Shown here: positions 8,668 to 17,012 of the stretch, piece after piece
Position numbering within the stretch: the stretch's first letter is position 1
Layout: each line of letters begins with the position of its first letter
DNA from: DASTPP01 sp035762175
GTDB lineage: Bacteria; Myxococcota_A; Polyangia; Polyangiales; Polyangiaceae
Length of the DNA: 42,928 bases
Assembly (NCBI GenBank): GCA_035762175.1
Contig: DASTPP010000219.1
Location: 1 to 42,928, forward strand
Reading direction: 5' to 3'
Position numbers and translations under genes: made by a program
Notes under the pieces: generated by a model
Database searches by the model: none
What the model was told of the DNA's origin: nothing
The model's input: only the letters and a program-made list of their open reading frames with translations

Positions 8668-8760
8668 ATGCAAGGCGAGCCCGCGACGCAGTTCGAGCGC
8701 GAGATCCGCGAGCGGCCGGCCGCCGTGGCGCGGCTCGTCGGCGCCGGCTGGGCGGTGTAG
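8668..8760 (+). pseudogene. Scrap of a SIS-domain sugar isomerase N-terminus
   Basis: A 30-codon ORF reads MQGEPATQFEREIRERPAAV and ends in GAGWAV. The TQFEREIRERPAAVARL segment resembles the first helix of SIS-domain aminosugar isomerases (AgaS/GlmS-C type, REIxEQPxxLxRLL). Nothing resembling the SIS fold follows before the next gene at 8960. It is too short for certainty. Confidence 0.4.
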
Positions 8761-8959
8761 TCCTACTACAGGCGGCGGAGGGCGGCGCGCAGCCGGCCCT
8801 GAGCGGCTCCCGCGACCGCTCGCCGACGCCGGCGTCCGCTCGCCGAAAGGGCTTGGCGGTCGCCCTCGACCGCGGCCACACCCGGGGGGACGCCGGCCGA
8901 GCGCGGACGGTGCCGCCGCGGCGGGCGTCGCGGTACCCCAAGAAAGAGAGCACCTTGCG

Positions 8960-9931
8960 ATGCGTCTCGCCCTCCGTCGTGTCCGCGTCTTCGCCTTCGC
9001 CGCCCTCGCGACGGCCTGTTCGAACGGCGCCCCCGAGCCCCGCGCCGCGCCCGCGGCCGCAAGCGCCGAGGCCGCGCCGCCCGACGCGCCCGCCGCGCGC
9101 GTCTTCGCCCAGAACGTCGTGTCCTCGGGCGACGCGATCGCACCGACGTTCGCGCGCGACGGGCGCACGATGTACTTTGTCAAGACGGGCCGCCAGCGCA
9201 AGCACACCCGCCTGATGGTCTCGCGCCTCGCGGGGGGCGCGTGGGCGCCCCCCGAGCCCGCCCCCTTCGGCGACGTCGAGGCCACCGAGCTCACCCCCTT
9301 CGTCGCCGCCGACGGGGCGGTCTACTTCGCCTCCAACCGGCCCCGGGTGGCGGGCGACGGCCGCACCGATCTCGATCTGTGGGTGGCGCGGCCGACGCCG
9401 GACGGCTTCGCCCCCCCGCGGCGCCTCGGCGCCCCCGTCGAGAGCCCGGCCCTCGAGGTCGGCCCCTCGCTCACGCGCGACGGCACGCTCTACTTCACCT
9501 CGTCGCGCACCGAGCCGCCGGGCATCTACCGGGCCGCCCGCCTGGGCGAGGGCTACGCCGAGCCCGAGCGCCTGCCGGAGCCCATCAACCGGCCCGACGG
9601 CTACACCTCGACGCCCTTCGTGGCGCCCGACGAGAGCTTTCTTCTCTTTTACTTTCAGACCGTCGGCCCGAAAGGCGTCGGCCAGTCCGACCTTTACGTG
9701 AGCTTGCGTCGGGGCGGGGGGTGGTCCGACCCGAGACCCCTCGGCCCCGAGGTGAACACGCCCGAGTACGGCGAGTTCTCGCCCTCTCTCTCGCCCGACG
9801 GACGCTACCTCTTCTTCGCCCGCAACGACGTGCGAAGCTACGAGCCGAACCTCGACATCGCCTGGGAGAACATCTTCTACGTGCCGGTCGACCGAATCGA
9901 AGCGCTCCGATCGCCCGGCCGCCCGGGCTAA
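8960..9931 (+). CDS. PD40-propeller lipoprotein
   Basis: This 323-residue protein has a lipoprotein signal (AALATAC) and a Pro/Ala linker, then a propeller of PD40 (TolB-like) strands. The recurring signature is a 'P...ARDGRTMYFV', 'FVAADGAVYFASNR', 'LTRDGTLYFTSSR' and 'LSPDGRYLFFARND' series. Such domains occur in TolB and in OmpA-linked PD40 proteins and mediate protein or glycan contacts at the envelope; no catalytic residues are apparent. It stands alone on this strand and converges on a decayed gene. Confidence 0.88.
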   Translation: MRLALRRVRVFAFAALATACSNGAPEPRAAPAAASAEAAPPDAPAARVFAQNVVSSGDAIAPTFARDGRTMYFVKTGRQRKHTRLMVSRLAGGAWAPPEPAPFGDVEATELTPFVAADGAVYFASNRPRVAGDGRTDLDLWVARPTPDGFAPPRRLGAPVESPALEVGPSLTRDGTLYFTSSRTEPPGIYRAARLGEGYAEPERLPEPINRPDGYTSTPFVAPDESFLLFYFQTVGPKGVGQSDLYVSLRRGGGWSDPRPLGPEVNTPEYGEFSPSLSPDGRYLFFARNDVRSYEPNLDIAWENIFYVPVDRIEALRSPGRPG

Positions 9932-9994
9932 CGCGCGCCCCGCGAGGCCGGCGCTCGCGCCGCCGGCCGAGGGCCGCCCGGCGGCGGGCGCGGC

Positions 9995-10395
9995 TCAGGG
10001 CGCGCAGACGTAGGCGCCCTCGCCGTTCTCGTAGAACGTGTGATCGGCGCCGCAGGTGGCATAATCGAGCATGCAGGTGCGCTTCTCTTTGACCGCGCCC
10101 GTGCTCAAATTAACGCGCAGCTCGAGCCCGCCCGCCAGCCAGGCGCCGCTGAGGACGTAGCCGTAATCTTCGGGGCAGATGTTGAGCAGCGGTCGCGCCC
10201 GAGTCGAAAGCGTCGTTCCCGCCGCCCGCTTCGTCGCGCGGCGCCGGGGTCATGTCGTCGCGCGGCGCCGGTGCCGCTTCGGTCGCGCCGCGTTCGACGT
10301 CGATGTGCCGCGCTCGCGGCAAGGGCGGCGGCGGCGGCGACGAACGGCGTGAAGCGCGGGCGACTTCGCGCTCCGGCGCGCGAGCATCGGCACAT
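9995..10395 (-). pseudogene. Decayed small secreted Cys-containing protein
   Basis: Bases 10189 down to 9995 carry a clear coding frame without any start codon: LLNICPEDYGYVLSGAWLAG continues to a stop after GEGAYVCAP, with five Cys-type positions and normal codon use. Upstream, two other frames carry a linker (AAPAPRDDMTPAPRDEAGGG) and, further up, a signal-like stretch (FTPFVAAAAALAASAAH). At least two frame changes are needed to join them. I recognise no family. The likely story is a secreted protein with signal, linker and a Cys-rich domain that has picked up frameshifts. Confidence 0.5.
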
Positions 10396-10580
10396 GGCGG
10401 GCGGGCGGCAACGGACGGCCCGCCCGCGCGCTTACACCCAGACGCCTCGCGGAACGACGGACCAAGCCCCGGGCCGCAGCCGGCGGCCGGGGGGCAATCA
10501 CGGCCCCCTCTTGGGTTCGACCGGGCGGAGCGCCCGGCGGCCGCAGGGGTACGGCGGCGGCGCGGCCCGCCCCCCGGTCG

Positions 10581-11528
10581 CTAGCGCGAAAGCGCGCGCC
10601 GGAGGTCGTCGCTCAAATGGGCGATGATGGTCTGCACGCGCAGCGGCTGCAACTCGCGGTGCAGAAAGCACAAGTGAACCTCGGGGCCCGCCGAAGGCGC
10701 GCCGTCGGCCAGCACGACGAGGCGCCCCGTCGCCAGATCGTCTTCGACGAGATAGCGAGGCACGAAGGCCGCGCCGACGCCCAGCCGCGCGAGGTCGGCC
10801 ACGCCTTCGATCGCGTCCGAGCGGGCGACGACGCGCGAAGGGGCGACGACGTGAAGGCGCCCCCCGTGCGCGACGGACCAGGGGACGATGTCGTCGGTGC
10901 CGGGGATGCGAAACGCCGCCGCCGGGACCTCGGCGAGCGCGGCGAGGGGCAGGAGCGGCGAGGTGGCCGGGGGGCGCCGCGGGCGGGGGCGCGCGGCGTC
11001 GAGCAGCGCGGGCGAGGCGACGACGACGGCCGGCAAGCGGGCGAGGCGCCGCGCGATCAGCGAGCTCGGCGGCAGCGGGCCCATCCGGACGGCCACGTCG
11101 ATGGGTTCGCCGACGAGGTCGTCCACGCGGTCGTTGAGCTGGACGTCGACCCGCACCGCCGGGTGCGCCGCGACGAAGCGGGCCACGCTCGGCAGCACGT
11201 AGTGCCGCCCGAAGGCCCGGCTCACCGACACCCGCACGAGGCCCGAGGGCTTGCGCTCGGCGGCGGCGAGCTCGAGCCCCGTCCGCAGGGCGGGCAGGCA
11301 GCGCGCCAGATCGGCGGCGAGCCGCTGGGCGGCGTCCGTCAGCGCCACGCGCCGGGTGGTGCGGCGAAAGAGGCGCACGCCGATTTGGGCCTCGAGCTGG
11401 CGCGCGACGCGGCTGACGGCCGCGCGCGAGAGGCCGAGCCGCCGGCCCGCCGCCGCGAACCCCCCGTGGGCCACCACGGCCTCGAACACGCGCAACGAAC
11501 CCAGCTCGACGCCGTCGATTGTATCCAT
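10581..11528 (-). CDS. LysR-family transcriptional regulator
   Basis: The 315-residue protein has the LysR winged HTH at residues 8-65 (LRVFEAVVAHGGFAAAGRRL, AAVSRVARQLEAQIGVRLF). A periplasmic-binding-like effector domain follows, with VRVSVSRAFGRHYVLPSVA at its start. It belongs to the large group that controls a divergently transcribed oxidoreductase. Here the divergent neighbour is an SDR gene, 141 bp away, which it probably regulates in response to a small molecule. Confidence 0.92.
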   Translation of the reverse strand: MDTIDGVELGSLRVFEAVVAHGGFAAAGRRLGLSRAAVSRVARQLEAQIGVRLFRRTTRRVALTDAAQRLAADLARCLPALRTGLELAAAERKPSGLVRVSVSRAFGRHYVLPSVARFVAAHPAVRVDVQLNDRVDDLVGEPIDVAVRMGPLPPSSLIARRLARLPAVVVASPALLDAARPRPRRPPATSPLLPLAALAEVPAAAFRIPGTDDIVPWSVAHGGRLHVVAPSRVVARSDAIEGVADLARLGVGAAFVPRYLVEDDLATGRLVVLADGAPSAGPEVHLCFLHRELQPLRVQTIIAHLSDDLRRALSR

Positions 11529-11669
11529 CTGCGTGACAGTTTGCGCGGCCTTGGTGACCTATTCAAGCCGGCGGCGGGGGCCTATGCATGATCGCCGAGG
11601 CCAGGGCGGGCGCGCCGTCGCCGGCCGCGCGCCCCGGGCCCCCCCCAACGACGAAACGGAGCTGAGATC

Positions 11670-12398
11670 ATGGAACAAGTTCGTATTGCGCTCGTCACGG
11701 GTGCCAACCGCGGGATCGGCCGCGCCGTGGCCGAGGGCCTGGCGCGCGAGGGGTTTCACGTCGTGGCCGCCAGTCGCGAGGCCGCGCGGGCCGGCGCGAC
11801 GGTCGAGGCCATCGCCGCGGCCGGCGGGTCGGCCGAGGCGGTCGCGCTCGACGTGCGCGACCCCCGGTCGGCGCGCCGGGCGGCCGACTTCGTCGCCGAG
11901 CGCCACGGCCGGCTCGACGCGCTCGTGAACAACGCCGGAGTGATGCTCGGCATGGCCGACGACATCTTGGGCGCGAGCCGCGAACACGTCGACGAGTCGT
12001 TCGCGACGAACACGCTCGGGCCGCTCGAGGTCGTCAAGGCGCTCCTGCCGTCTTTGCGGGCGTCGAAGCGCGCGCGGGTGGTGAACGTATCGAGCACGGT
12101 GGGCCTGCCGGCCGACATCGTCGACCCCCGCTCGCCCTACGCGGGCGTCGAGACCGCGTCGTACCGGCTCTCGAAGAGCGCGCTGAACGCGGTGACCGCG
12201 CTGCTCGCGAAGGCCCTGCGCGCCGACGGCATTCTCGTCAACGCGATGTGCCCCGGCTGGACGCGCACCGACATGGGGGGCGAAGCCGCGCCCCGGAGCC
12301 CGCAACAGGCCGCGGACACCGCGATCTGGTTGGCCACGCTGCCCGACGGCGGGCCCACGGGCGGCTTCTTCGCCGACCGCGAGCGCGTCGCCTGGTAG
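11670..12398 (+). CDS. Short-chain dehydrogenase/reductase, divergent from LysR
   Basis: The 242-residue protein shows the classical SDR marks: the TGANRGIG cofactor loop at 10-17, NNAG near residue 90, a catalytic Ser in VNVSS and YRLSK near residue 170. The motif GWTRTDMGG near the end matches the carbonyl-reductase-like branch (human CBR1/plant type), which reduces small carbonyls with NADPH. It is divergent from the LysR gene and followed by a remnant of an Old Yellow Enzyme, so this locus may once have handled electrophilic enones or quinones. Confidence 0.92.
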   Translation: MEQVRIALVTGANRGIGRAVAEGLAREGFHVVAASREAARAGATVEAIAAAGGSAEAVALDVRDPRSARRAADFVAERHGRLDALVNNAGVMLGMADDILGASREHVDESFATNTLGPLEVVKALLPSLRASKRARVVNVSSTVGLPADIVDPRSPYAGVETASYRLSKSALNAVTALLAKALRADGILVNAMCPGWTRTDMGGEAAPRSPQQAADTAIWLATLPDGGPTGGFFADRERVAW

Positions 12399-12408
12399 GC
12401 GCAAACGC

Positions 12409-12451
12409 GGGGGCGGTGGGGGCGGCCGGGCGCGGCGCTCGCACCGCCCCC
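12409..12451 (+). terminator. GC-rich hairpin after the SDR gene
   Basis: GGGGGCGGTG at 12409-12418 pairs perfectly with CACCGCCCCC at 12442-12451 across a 23-base loop, 11 bp after the SDR stop codon. There is no T-run, so it would be a weak or Rho-assisted terminator. Confidence 0.4.
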
Positions 12452-12574
12452 CGCCCCGAAGCCTTTCGGTGCCGTTCGCCCTTCGAGCCCGCGTCGCGGC
12501 AGGCGCGGCGCTCTCACGCGGGGCGTCGGCCCCCCTCGCGCCCGAGGCGTTCGGGCGCCCCCCAACCTCATTCG

Positions 12575-12754
12575 AGCATCGCCTTCGGCCGTCCGTTCAT
12601 TGCGAACCCGCGCCTGGTCTCGAAGCTCAAGCGCGGCGCCGACCTGGCCGTGCCGGACGCGGCGACGTTCTACACGCCCGGCGAAAGGGGGTATACCGAT
12701 TACCCGCTCGACGACGGGACGCCGCCGCCCGGGGGCGCCGTGAGCCTACGGTAG
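12575..12754 (+). pseudogene. C-terminal remnant of an Old Yellow Enzyme
   Basis: The frame reads SIAFGRPFIANPRLVSKLKR, then GADLAVPDAATFYTPGERGY and TDYPLDDG before a TAG stop. This is the final strand and tail of the OYE/alkene reductase family (NemA-like), where FGRPFIANPDL and a TFYxxGxxGYTDYP tail are conserved. The other 300 or so residues, including the FMN site, are absent; upstream sequence in this frame is unrelated. It follows the SDR gene on the same strand. The 153 bases after it show no gene. Confidence 0.8.
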
Positions 12755-12907
12755 CCGCCGCTCGAGCCTCGGTTTCGCCAGCCCGCAGGGCCCCCCCTCG
12801 AGGCGTCATGCGACGGGGCCCTCGCCGGGCGGGCTCCATTCGGGCCGGCGGCTCGACGACGACGAGGGCCGGCAGCACGCTTACCGCCGGGTGCCTTCGC
12901 GCCCCAA

Positions 12908-13612
12908 TCACCGCGAGCGCGTGGTACACCAGCCGTGGATCATCAGCGCCTGGAAGCACTGCACGGGCGGCTCGAAGCCGGCGTCGGCGATGAGCCGCTC
13001 GACCTCGCCGGGCGCGACCACGGCCACGTCGCGACCGTACGACGCCCGCATGGCGGCCACCCGCTCGGGCGTGACGCCGGCGTGGCCCATCGCGCGCGCC
13101 CAGACCTCGAACAGGCGCTCGAACCCGCCGGGCGACGCGCCGATCGCGAGGTCGGCGCTCACCAGCGCGCCGCCCGGCCGTAGGCGCGCCGCGATCTGCG
13201 CGAAGAAGTCGCGGCGCGCGTCGGGCCGCACCATGAAATGCGACACCAGCAGGGCGGTCGCGGCGTCGAAGGGGGGCTGCGGGGGCAGCGAGTCGAGGTA
13301 GCCCTCGTGCAGCGTGCAGCGCCCGGCCAGGCCGCTCGCCTCGACCTTCTGGCGGCAAATCGCGAGCATCGGCGCCGAGGGCTCGACCGCGGTCAAGCGC
13401 CAGCCGGGGAACGCGAGCGCGAGGTCGAGCAGTTCGAGGCCGGTCCCGGCGCCGACGCAGAGCACGCGCGCGTCGGGCGGCAGGTCGGAAAGCGCCAAGC
13501 GCGCGACGAGCTGCAGCGCGTCGCGCACCGGCGCGAGGCGTGCGAATTGCTGGTCGTAGCCGGCTGCTTGTTCGGCGCCGAAGACGGCGGTCGGCTGGGG
13601 AGAGTCGGTCAT
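12908..13612 (-). CDS. Class I SAM-dependent methyltransferase
   Basis: The 234-residue protein has the Rossmann SAM site VLCVGAGTGLELLDLALAF (about residues 49-67), an acidic residue after strand 2 (AVEPS) and a post-I motif region, followed by FDAATALLVSHFM. It resembles small-molecule methyltransferases of the UbiE/CmoA-like group; the substrate is unknown. The ATG at 13612 is the only good start. No partner gene lies on the same strand. Confidence 0.85.
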   Translation of the reverse strand: MTDSPQPTAVFGAEQAAGYDQQFARLAPVRDALQLVARLALSDLPPDARVLCVGAGTGLELLDLALAFPGWRLTAVEPSAPMLAICRQKVEASGLAGRCTLHEGYLDSLPPQPPFDAATALLVSHFMVRPDARRDFFAQIAARLRPGGALVSADLAIGASPGGFERLFEVWARAMGHAGVTPERVAAMRASYGRDVAVVAPGEVERLIADAGFEPPVQCFQALMIHGWCTTRSR

Positions 13613-14148
13613 GGCTCCTCGTGGGTCAATGCGTGCGCTGGACGGCGCGGCCGCGGGGCGCGGTCAGCCCCCCCGTCGCGCGGGGGACGGCGCACGGCCG
13701 ACACGTAGCGCTCGGCGCCGCCCGGCGACAGGGCGCGTTTTTCGTTGCGGTCGGCGAAGCTTTCGCCGGCCGCACGCGGCGAAGCCGAGGCGCCCGCCGT
13801 CGGGGCGGACGCTCGGCGCGTCGGTCACCAGGCTCGGGCGGGGCACGCGGGTGCTCGGGCCTGTGGTTCGGCCGCCCGAAGGCGGCGCCGCCGGGCCCCG
13901 CTGCGTCGCGCCCGAAGCCCGGACGATTTTTCGCAAATCCTGGCGCGGCCGCCTGTCTATCCGGTGGGACGCGACGCCAAGCCCGGGCACTCGGTCGACC
14001 CTGCGTACCGAGGGCCGGGCCCCCGGGCGCGGGGCCGGCGGGGTCTGCGGCTCTGCGCCCTCGCGTCGGCCCCCGGGCCATTCCCCCCCCCCTCTTTTTT
14101 GAATAGGTGCCTTCGATGTCAACGTTGCCCCCTTCGATTTGCCTTCGC
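13613..14148. other. 536-bp gap with no supportable gene
   Basis: All long frames here are Arg/Pro/Ala-rich shadows. One minus-strand stretch near 13690-13780 reads ESFADRNEKRALSPGGAERY and looks mildly coding, but it has no start and no recognisable family. The last 25 bases before 14107 are a C-run and T-run (near 14088-14100) that precede the next gene. Confidence 0.4.
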
Positions 14149-15132
14149 ATGAACCTGGCTCTCGGCGCCCTCGCCTTGGGCGCGCTCCTCGCCGCGTGCG
14201 GCGCCCAGCCCGACGCCGGGCCCGAGGCGAGCACGACCGACGAGGCGATCGCGGCCGGCGACGCGTTCTGCCCGCAGGGCTTCGCCTTCGACGCCGGCCA
14301 CCAGCTCTGTCTGAGCGCGACCGAGGCGGCGGGCCCCTTCGCCCCCTCGATGATCGACTTCTGCCGGCAGTGGGTGCCCAACCGCGCCGACGGCTCGAAC
14401 GCGTGCCAGACCAACGAATGGGGCTTCCCCGCCACGCGCTGGGCCCGCTCGCTCGCCATCGACGCGCGCCTGGCCACGAAGCAAGCCGACGGCTGCCCGC
14501 GGGGCACCACGTTCAACGCCGGCCAGGGCTACTGCTCGGACGGCCAGAACCTGTACGGCCCCTTCACCAAGGACGACGTCTTCTTCTGCCAGACGGCCGG
14601 CGGCGGCGGCGCGGCCTGCGAGACCAACCGCGTCGCCGTCGGCATGGCGCGGCCGAAGAGCGTCGGCCCCGTCCCGGGGGGCATCTCGGCCGAGGGCAAG
14701 GCGCAGATGTCGCGCATCGTCGCGTACGCCGACGCGCACCACAGCGGCGTGTCGGGCGGCCGCTGCTTCGAGTACGTCTGGGATTACCTCTGGCGCTCGG
14801 GCTACGGCAAGATCGATGAGTACAACGACGCCCCCGACATGCCCAGCGCCTACGCCCGCAACTTCGCCGAGTACATGAACCAGGGCAACAACGCGGCGAC
14901 CTGGGGCCTGCAGCGCCTGCCGATCAACAACCCCTACGACGCGCCGGTCGGCGCCGTCGTGGTCGTGGCGGCCGGCTCGCCGGGCACGGCGCACCCGACC
15001 GCCGGCGACATCGCGATCGCGGCCGGCGGCGGCCGCTTCATCAACGACGGGCCCAACATGGGCTACGGCGGCAGCCGCCAGGCCTTCGTCAACGGCGGCG
15101 GCAAGGTGCTCGGCATCTACGCGCCGCTCTGA
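14149..15132 (+). CDS. Lipoprotein with duplicated Cys module and CHAP/NlpC-like domain
   Basis: From ATG 14149 the product is 327 residues; ATG 14116 and GTG 14107 in the same frame are alternatives. The signal ends in ALLAAC (Cys17). Two related Cys modules follow, at about 41-100 and 116-170, sharing CPxGxxFxAGxxxC, GPF and an ACxTN end. The C-terminal part (about 185-327) has Cys206 in GRCFEYVWDYL and His282 in GTAHPTAGDIAI, then a GGGRF strand. That is the Cys-then-His order and glycine-rich hairpin of the NlpC/P60-CHAP peptidase fold, so it may cleave peptidoglycan peptides. The catalytic assignment is inferred, not certain. Confidence 0.65.
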   Translation: MNLALGALALGALLAACGAQPDAGPEASTTDEAIAAGDAFCPQGFAFDAGHQLCLSATEAAGPFAPSMIDFCRQWVPNRADGSNACQTNEWGFPATRWARSLAIDARLATKQADGCPRGTTFNAGQGYCSDGQNLYGPFTKDDVFFCQTAGGGGAACETNRVAVGMARPKSVGPVPGGISAEGKAQMSRIVAYADAHHSGVSGGRCFEYVWDYLWRSGYGKIDEYNDAPDMPSAYARNFAEYMNQGNNAATWGLQRLPINNPYDAPVGAVVVVAAGSPGTAHPTAGDIAIAAGGGRFINDGPNMGYGGSRQAFVNGGGKVLGIYAPL

Positions 15133-15239
15133 TCGGCCCGGTCGTTCGCGGCCTCTGCCCGCGAGAGCGCAACGAGGCCGACACGCCCCCCTCCACCCCC
15201 GGGCCTCCGCTCGCGCGCCGCAACCCCACCGACTCCCCC

Positions 15240-15425
15240 GTGGCTTACTATGCCCCCTGGGAGCGCCAGCGCGTCAGCGACTTCGGCGGCTGCAACACGA
15301 CGTGAATCGAGCCGCGGCACGTCATCACCAACGCCCACTGCGTGTCCACCGGCACAGCGGCGCCCGGCGCCGACCCCTGGATGGCCGACGTGTCGTTCCG
15401 TGTCGCGCGCGACGTCAGAAGGTGA
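15240..15425 (+). pseudogene. Trypsin-like protease remnant with in-frame TGA
   Basis: One open frame reads VAYYAPWERQRVSDFGGCNTT, then TGA (15303-15305), then IEPRHVITNAHCV and on to VARDV before a stop at 15423. HVITNAHC is the catalytic-His motif of S1 serine proteases; the His codon is at 15336-15338. A Trp in place of the TGA would restore GGCNTTWIEPRHVITNAHCV, a normal protease core. The Asp and Ser parts of the triad are absent, because the frame runs into the end of the convergent RCC1 gene. This is a nonsense-mutated and truncated gene. Confidence 0.8.
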
Positions 15426-16950
15426 CGAGCACGGGCCGGTGGCGATCTTGCCCCGTACCGTCGCCGAGCTGGCCGCTGACGTTTCGGCCCCAGCAGCGCA
15501 ATGCCTTGTCGTCGCCAAGGGCGCAGGTGTGAAACAAGCCGAGCGCCGCGCTGTGCACCCCCGGCAGCGGCGCGCCCGGCGCGAGCTCGACCGCCACGGG
15601 CCGCAAACGCGGCGTCGTCGTGCCGTCACCGAGCTGGCCGAACTCGTTGTGGCCCCAGCAGCGCAGCGTGCCGTCGTCGAGCACGGCGCACGAGTGCGGC
15701 GACCCGAGGGTGGCCTGCCGCACGCCGGCGAGCGACAGGCCCGGCGCGAGCTCGACCGCCACGGGCCGCAGGCGCTGGTTCGTCGTGCCGTCGCCGAGCT
15801 GGCCGGAGGTGTTGCTCCCCCAACAGAGCATGCCCCCATCGTTCGTCACCGCGCACGTGTGGTTGCCGCCGGCCGCCAGCTGGCGCACCCCCGTGAGCGC
15901 CGAACCCGGCGACGCCTCGACCAGGCGGGGCACGCCGCGAGCGGTCTTGGTGCCATCGCCGAGCTGGCCGTCGTCGTTCGCGCCCCAGCAGAGCACGCCC
16001 CCGTCGGTCATCAGCGCGCACGAATGAAAGTCGCCCGAGGCGAGCGCCCGCACGCCCGCAAGCGGCACGCCCGGCGACAGCTCGACCGGACGCGGGTCGC
16101 CGTGATCGACGGCGGTGCCGTCGCCGAGCTGGCCGTTGACGTTCCACCCCCAGCAGAGCGCGGCGCCGCCCGACGTCAACGCGCACGAGTGGTAGCGGCC
16201 GACCGCGAGTTCGTTGACGCCGGCGAGCGGCGCACCGTTCGCCAGCACCACGGGGCGCGGCACGGTCTGATCGTATTCGGTGCCGTCGCCGAGCTGCCCA
16301 AAACCGTTGAGGCCCCAGCACCGCACCTGGCTGCCGGTAACGAGGGCGCAACTTCGCATGTAGTTGAGCGCCACGCTCGCGACGCCCGCCAGCGGGGTGC
16401 CGTTCTCGGTGCCGGGCTCGAGAACGACCGGACGCGGAGAATACGTGCCGAAGTTCGCGAACCAGCCGTCGCCGAGCTGGCCGAACACATTACCCCCCCA
16501 GCAGCGCGCCTCGCCCGAATCGAGCGCGGCGCAGGTATGGTCGGCGCCCGACGAGACCCACGTCGCCTTCGCCGAGCCGCCGCCCTCACCGCCCGACCCG
16601 CCCTCGCCGCCCGACCCGCCCTCGCCGCCCGACCCGCCCGCACCACCGGCGTCGGAGCCGCCTGCGCCGCTCGCGCCGCCCGTTCCGCCCGTGCCCCCCT
16701 CGCCGCTGCCGCCGGCGCCGCCGCCCCCTTGCCCGCCGCTGCTCGCTCCGCCCTGCGGTTGGCCGGCGCCGCCACCCATGCCGCCCTTGCCCGCTGACGA
16801 GCCGCCGGAGCTGCCCGACGTACCCGATGTGCCCGACGTGCCCGACGTGCCCGACGTGCCCGACGGGCTATCGTCATCATCGCCACACGCCGACGCAACC
16901 GCCCCAGCCAGCGCCACGAGCGCCAGCACCCCCATCGATTGGTATCTCAT
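15415..16950 (-). CDS. RCC1-repeat propeller lipoprotein with variable linker
   Basis: From ATG 16950 (MRYQSMGVLAL) the product has 511 residues. The lipobox is AVASAC, followed by DDDD and a long Gly/Ser/Thr/Ala linker (about residues 27-130) encoded by tandem repeats. From about residue 135 to the end come seven RCC1 repeats with the pattern HTCA, CWGxN and GQLGDGT, each with two conserved Cys. It should be a lipid-anchored surface propeller. The protein is paralogous in architecture to the one at 644-2059, but the linkers are unrelated. Its tail overlaps the trypsin remnant on the other strand. Confidence 0.9.
   Translation of the reverse strand: MRYQSMGVLALVALAGAVASACGDDDDSPSGTSGTSGTSGTSGTSGSSGGSSAGKGGMGGGAGQPQGGASSGGQGGGGAGGSGEGGTGGTGGASGAGGSDAGGAGGSGGEGGSGGEGGSGGEGGGSAKATWVSSGADHTCAALDSGEARCWGGNVFGQLGDGWFANFGTYSPRPVVLEPGTENGTPLAGVASVALNYMRSCALVTGSQVRCWGLNGFGQLGDGTEYDQTVPRPVVLANGAPLAGVNELAVGRYHSCALTSGGAALCWGWNVNGQLGDGTAVDHGDPRPVELSPGVPLAGVRALASGDFHSCALMTDGGVLCWGANDDGQLGDGTKTARGVPRLVEASPGSALTGVRQLAAGGNHTCAVTNDGGMLCWGSNTSGQLGDGTTNQRLRPVAVELAPGLSLAGVRQATLGSPHSCAVLDDGTLRCWGHNEFGQLGDGTTTPRLRPVAVELAPGAPLPGVHSAALGLFHTCALGDDKALRCWGRNVSGQLGDGTGQDRHRPVLVTF
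16583..16636 (-). repeat. Three 18-bp tandem units in the RCC1 linker
   Basis: Three copies of an 18-bp unit (CCCTCGCCGCCCGACCCG on the plus strand) encode GGSGGE-type hexapeptides. They are in frame and nearly identical, so copy number could vary by slippage without breaking the gene. Confidence 0.85.
16814..16867 (-). repeat. Six 9-bp tandem units encoding SGT repeats
   Basis: Six 9-bp units (CCCGACGTG with small variants) encode SGT-type tripeptides directly after the lipoprotein cysteine and DDDD. The array is in frame and is a candidate length-variable tether. Confidence 0.85.
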
Positions 16951-17012
16951 CGTCAGCACCCCTCCTCGTTCGATCGACGGCGCGAGCACGCGCTGGCCCT
17001 CGACGTACCACG

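Noticed and set aside
13613..14148. Minus-strand frame with ESFADRNEKRALSPGGAERY
   Set aside because: It is too short, with no start and no family. It may be a remnant but cannot be supported.
15303..15305. Selenocysteine readthrough of the TGA in the trypsin frame
   Set aside because: A Trp codon is expected there, no SECIS-like hairpin was evident, and the protease is truncated anyway.
16583..16867. CRISPR-like array
   Set aside because: The repeats are 9 and 18 bp, directly adjacent without spacers, and in frame within a coding region.
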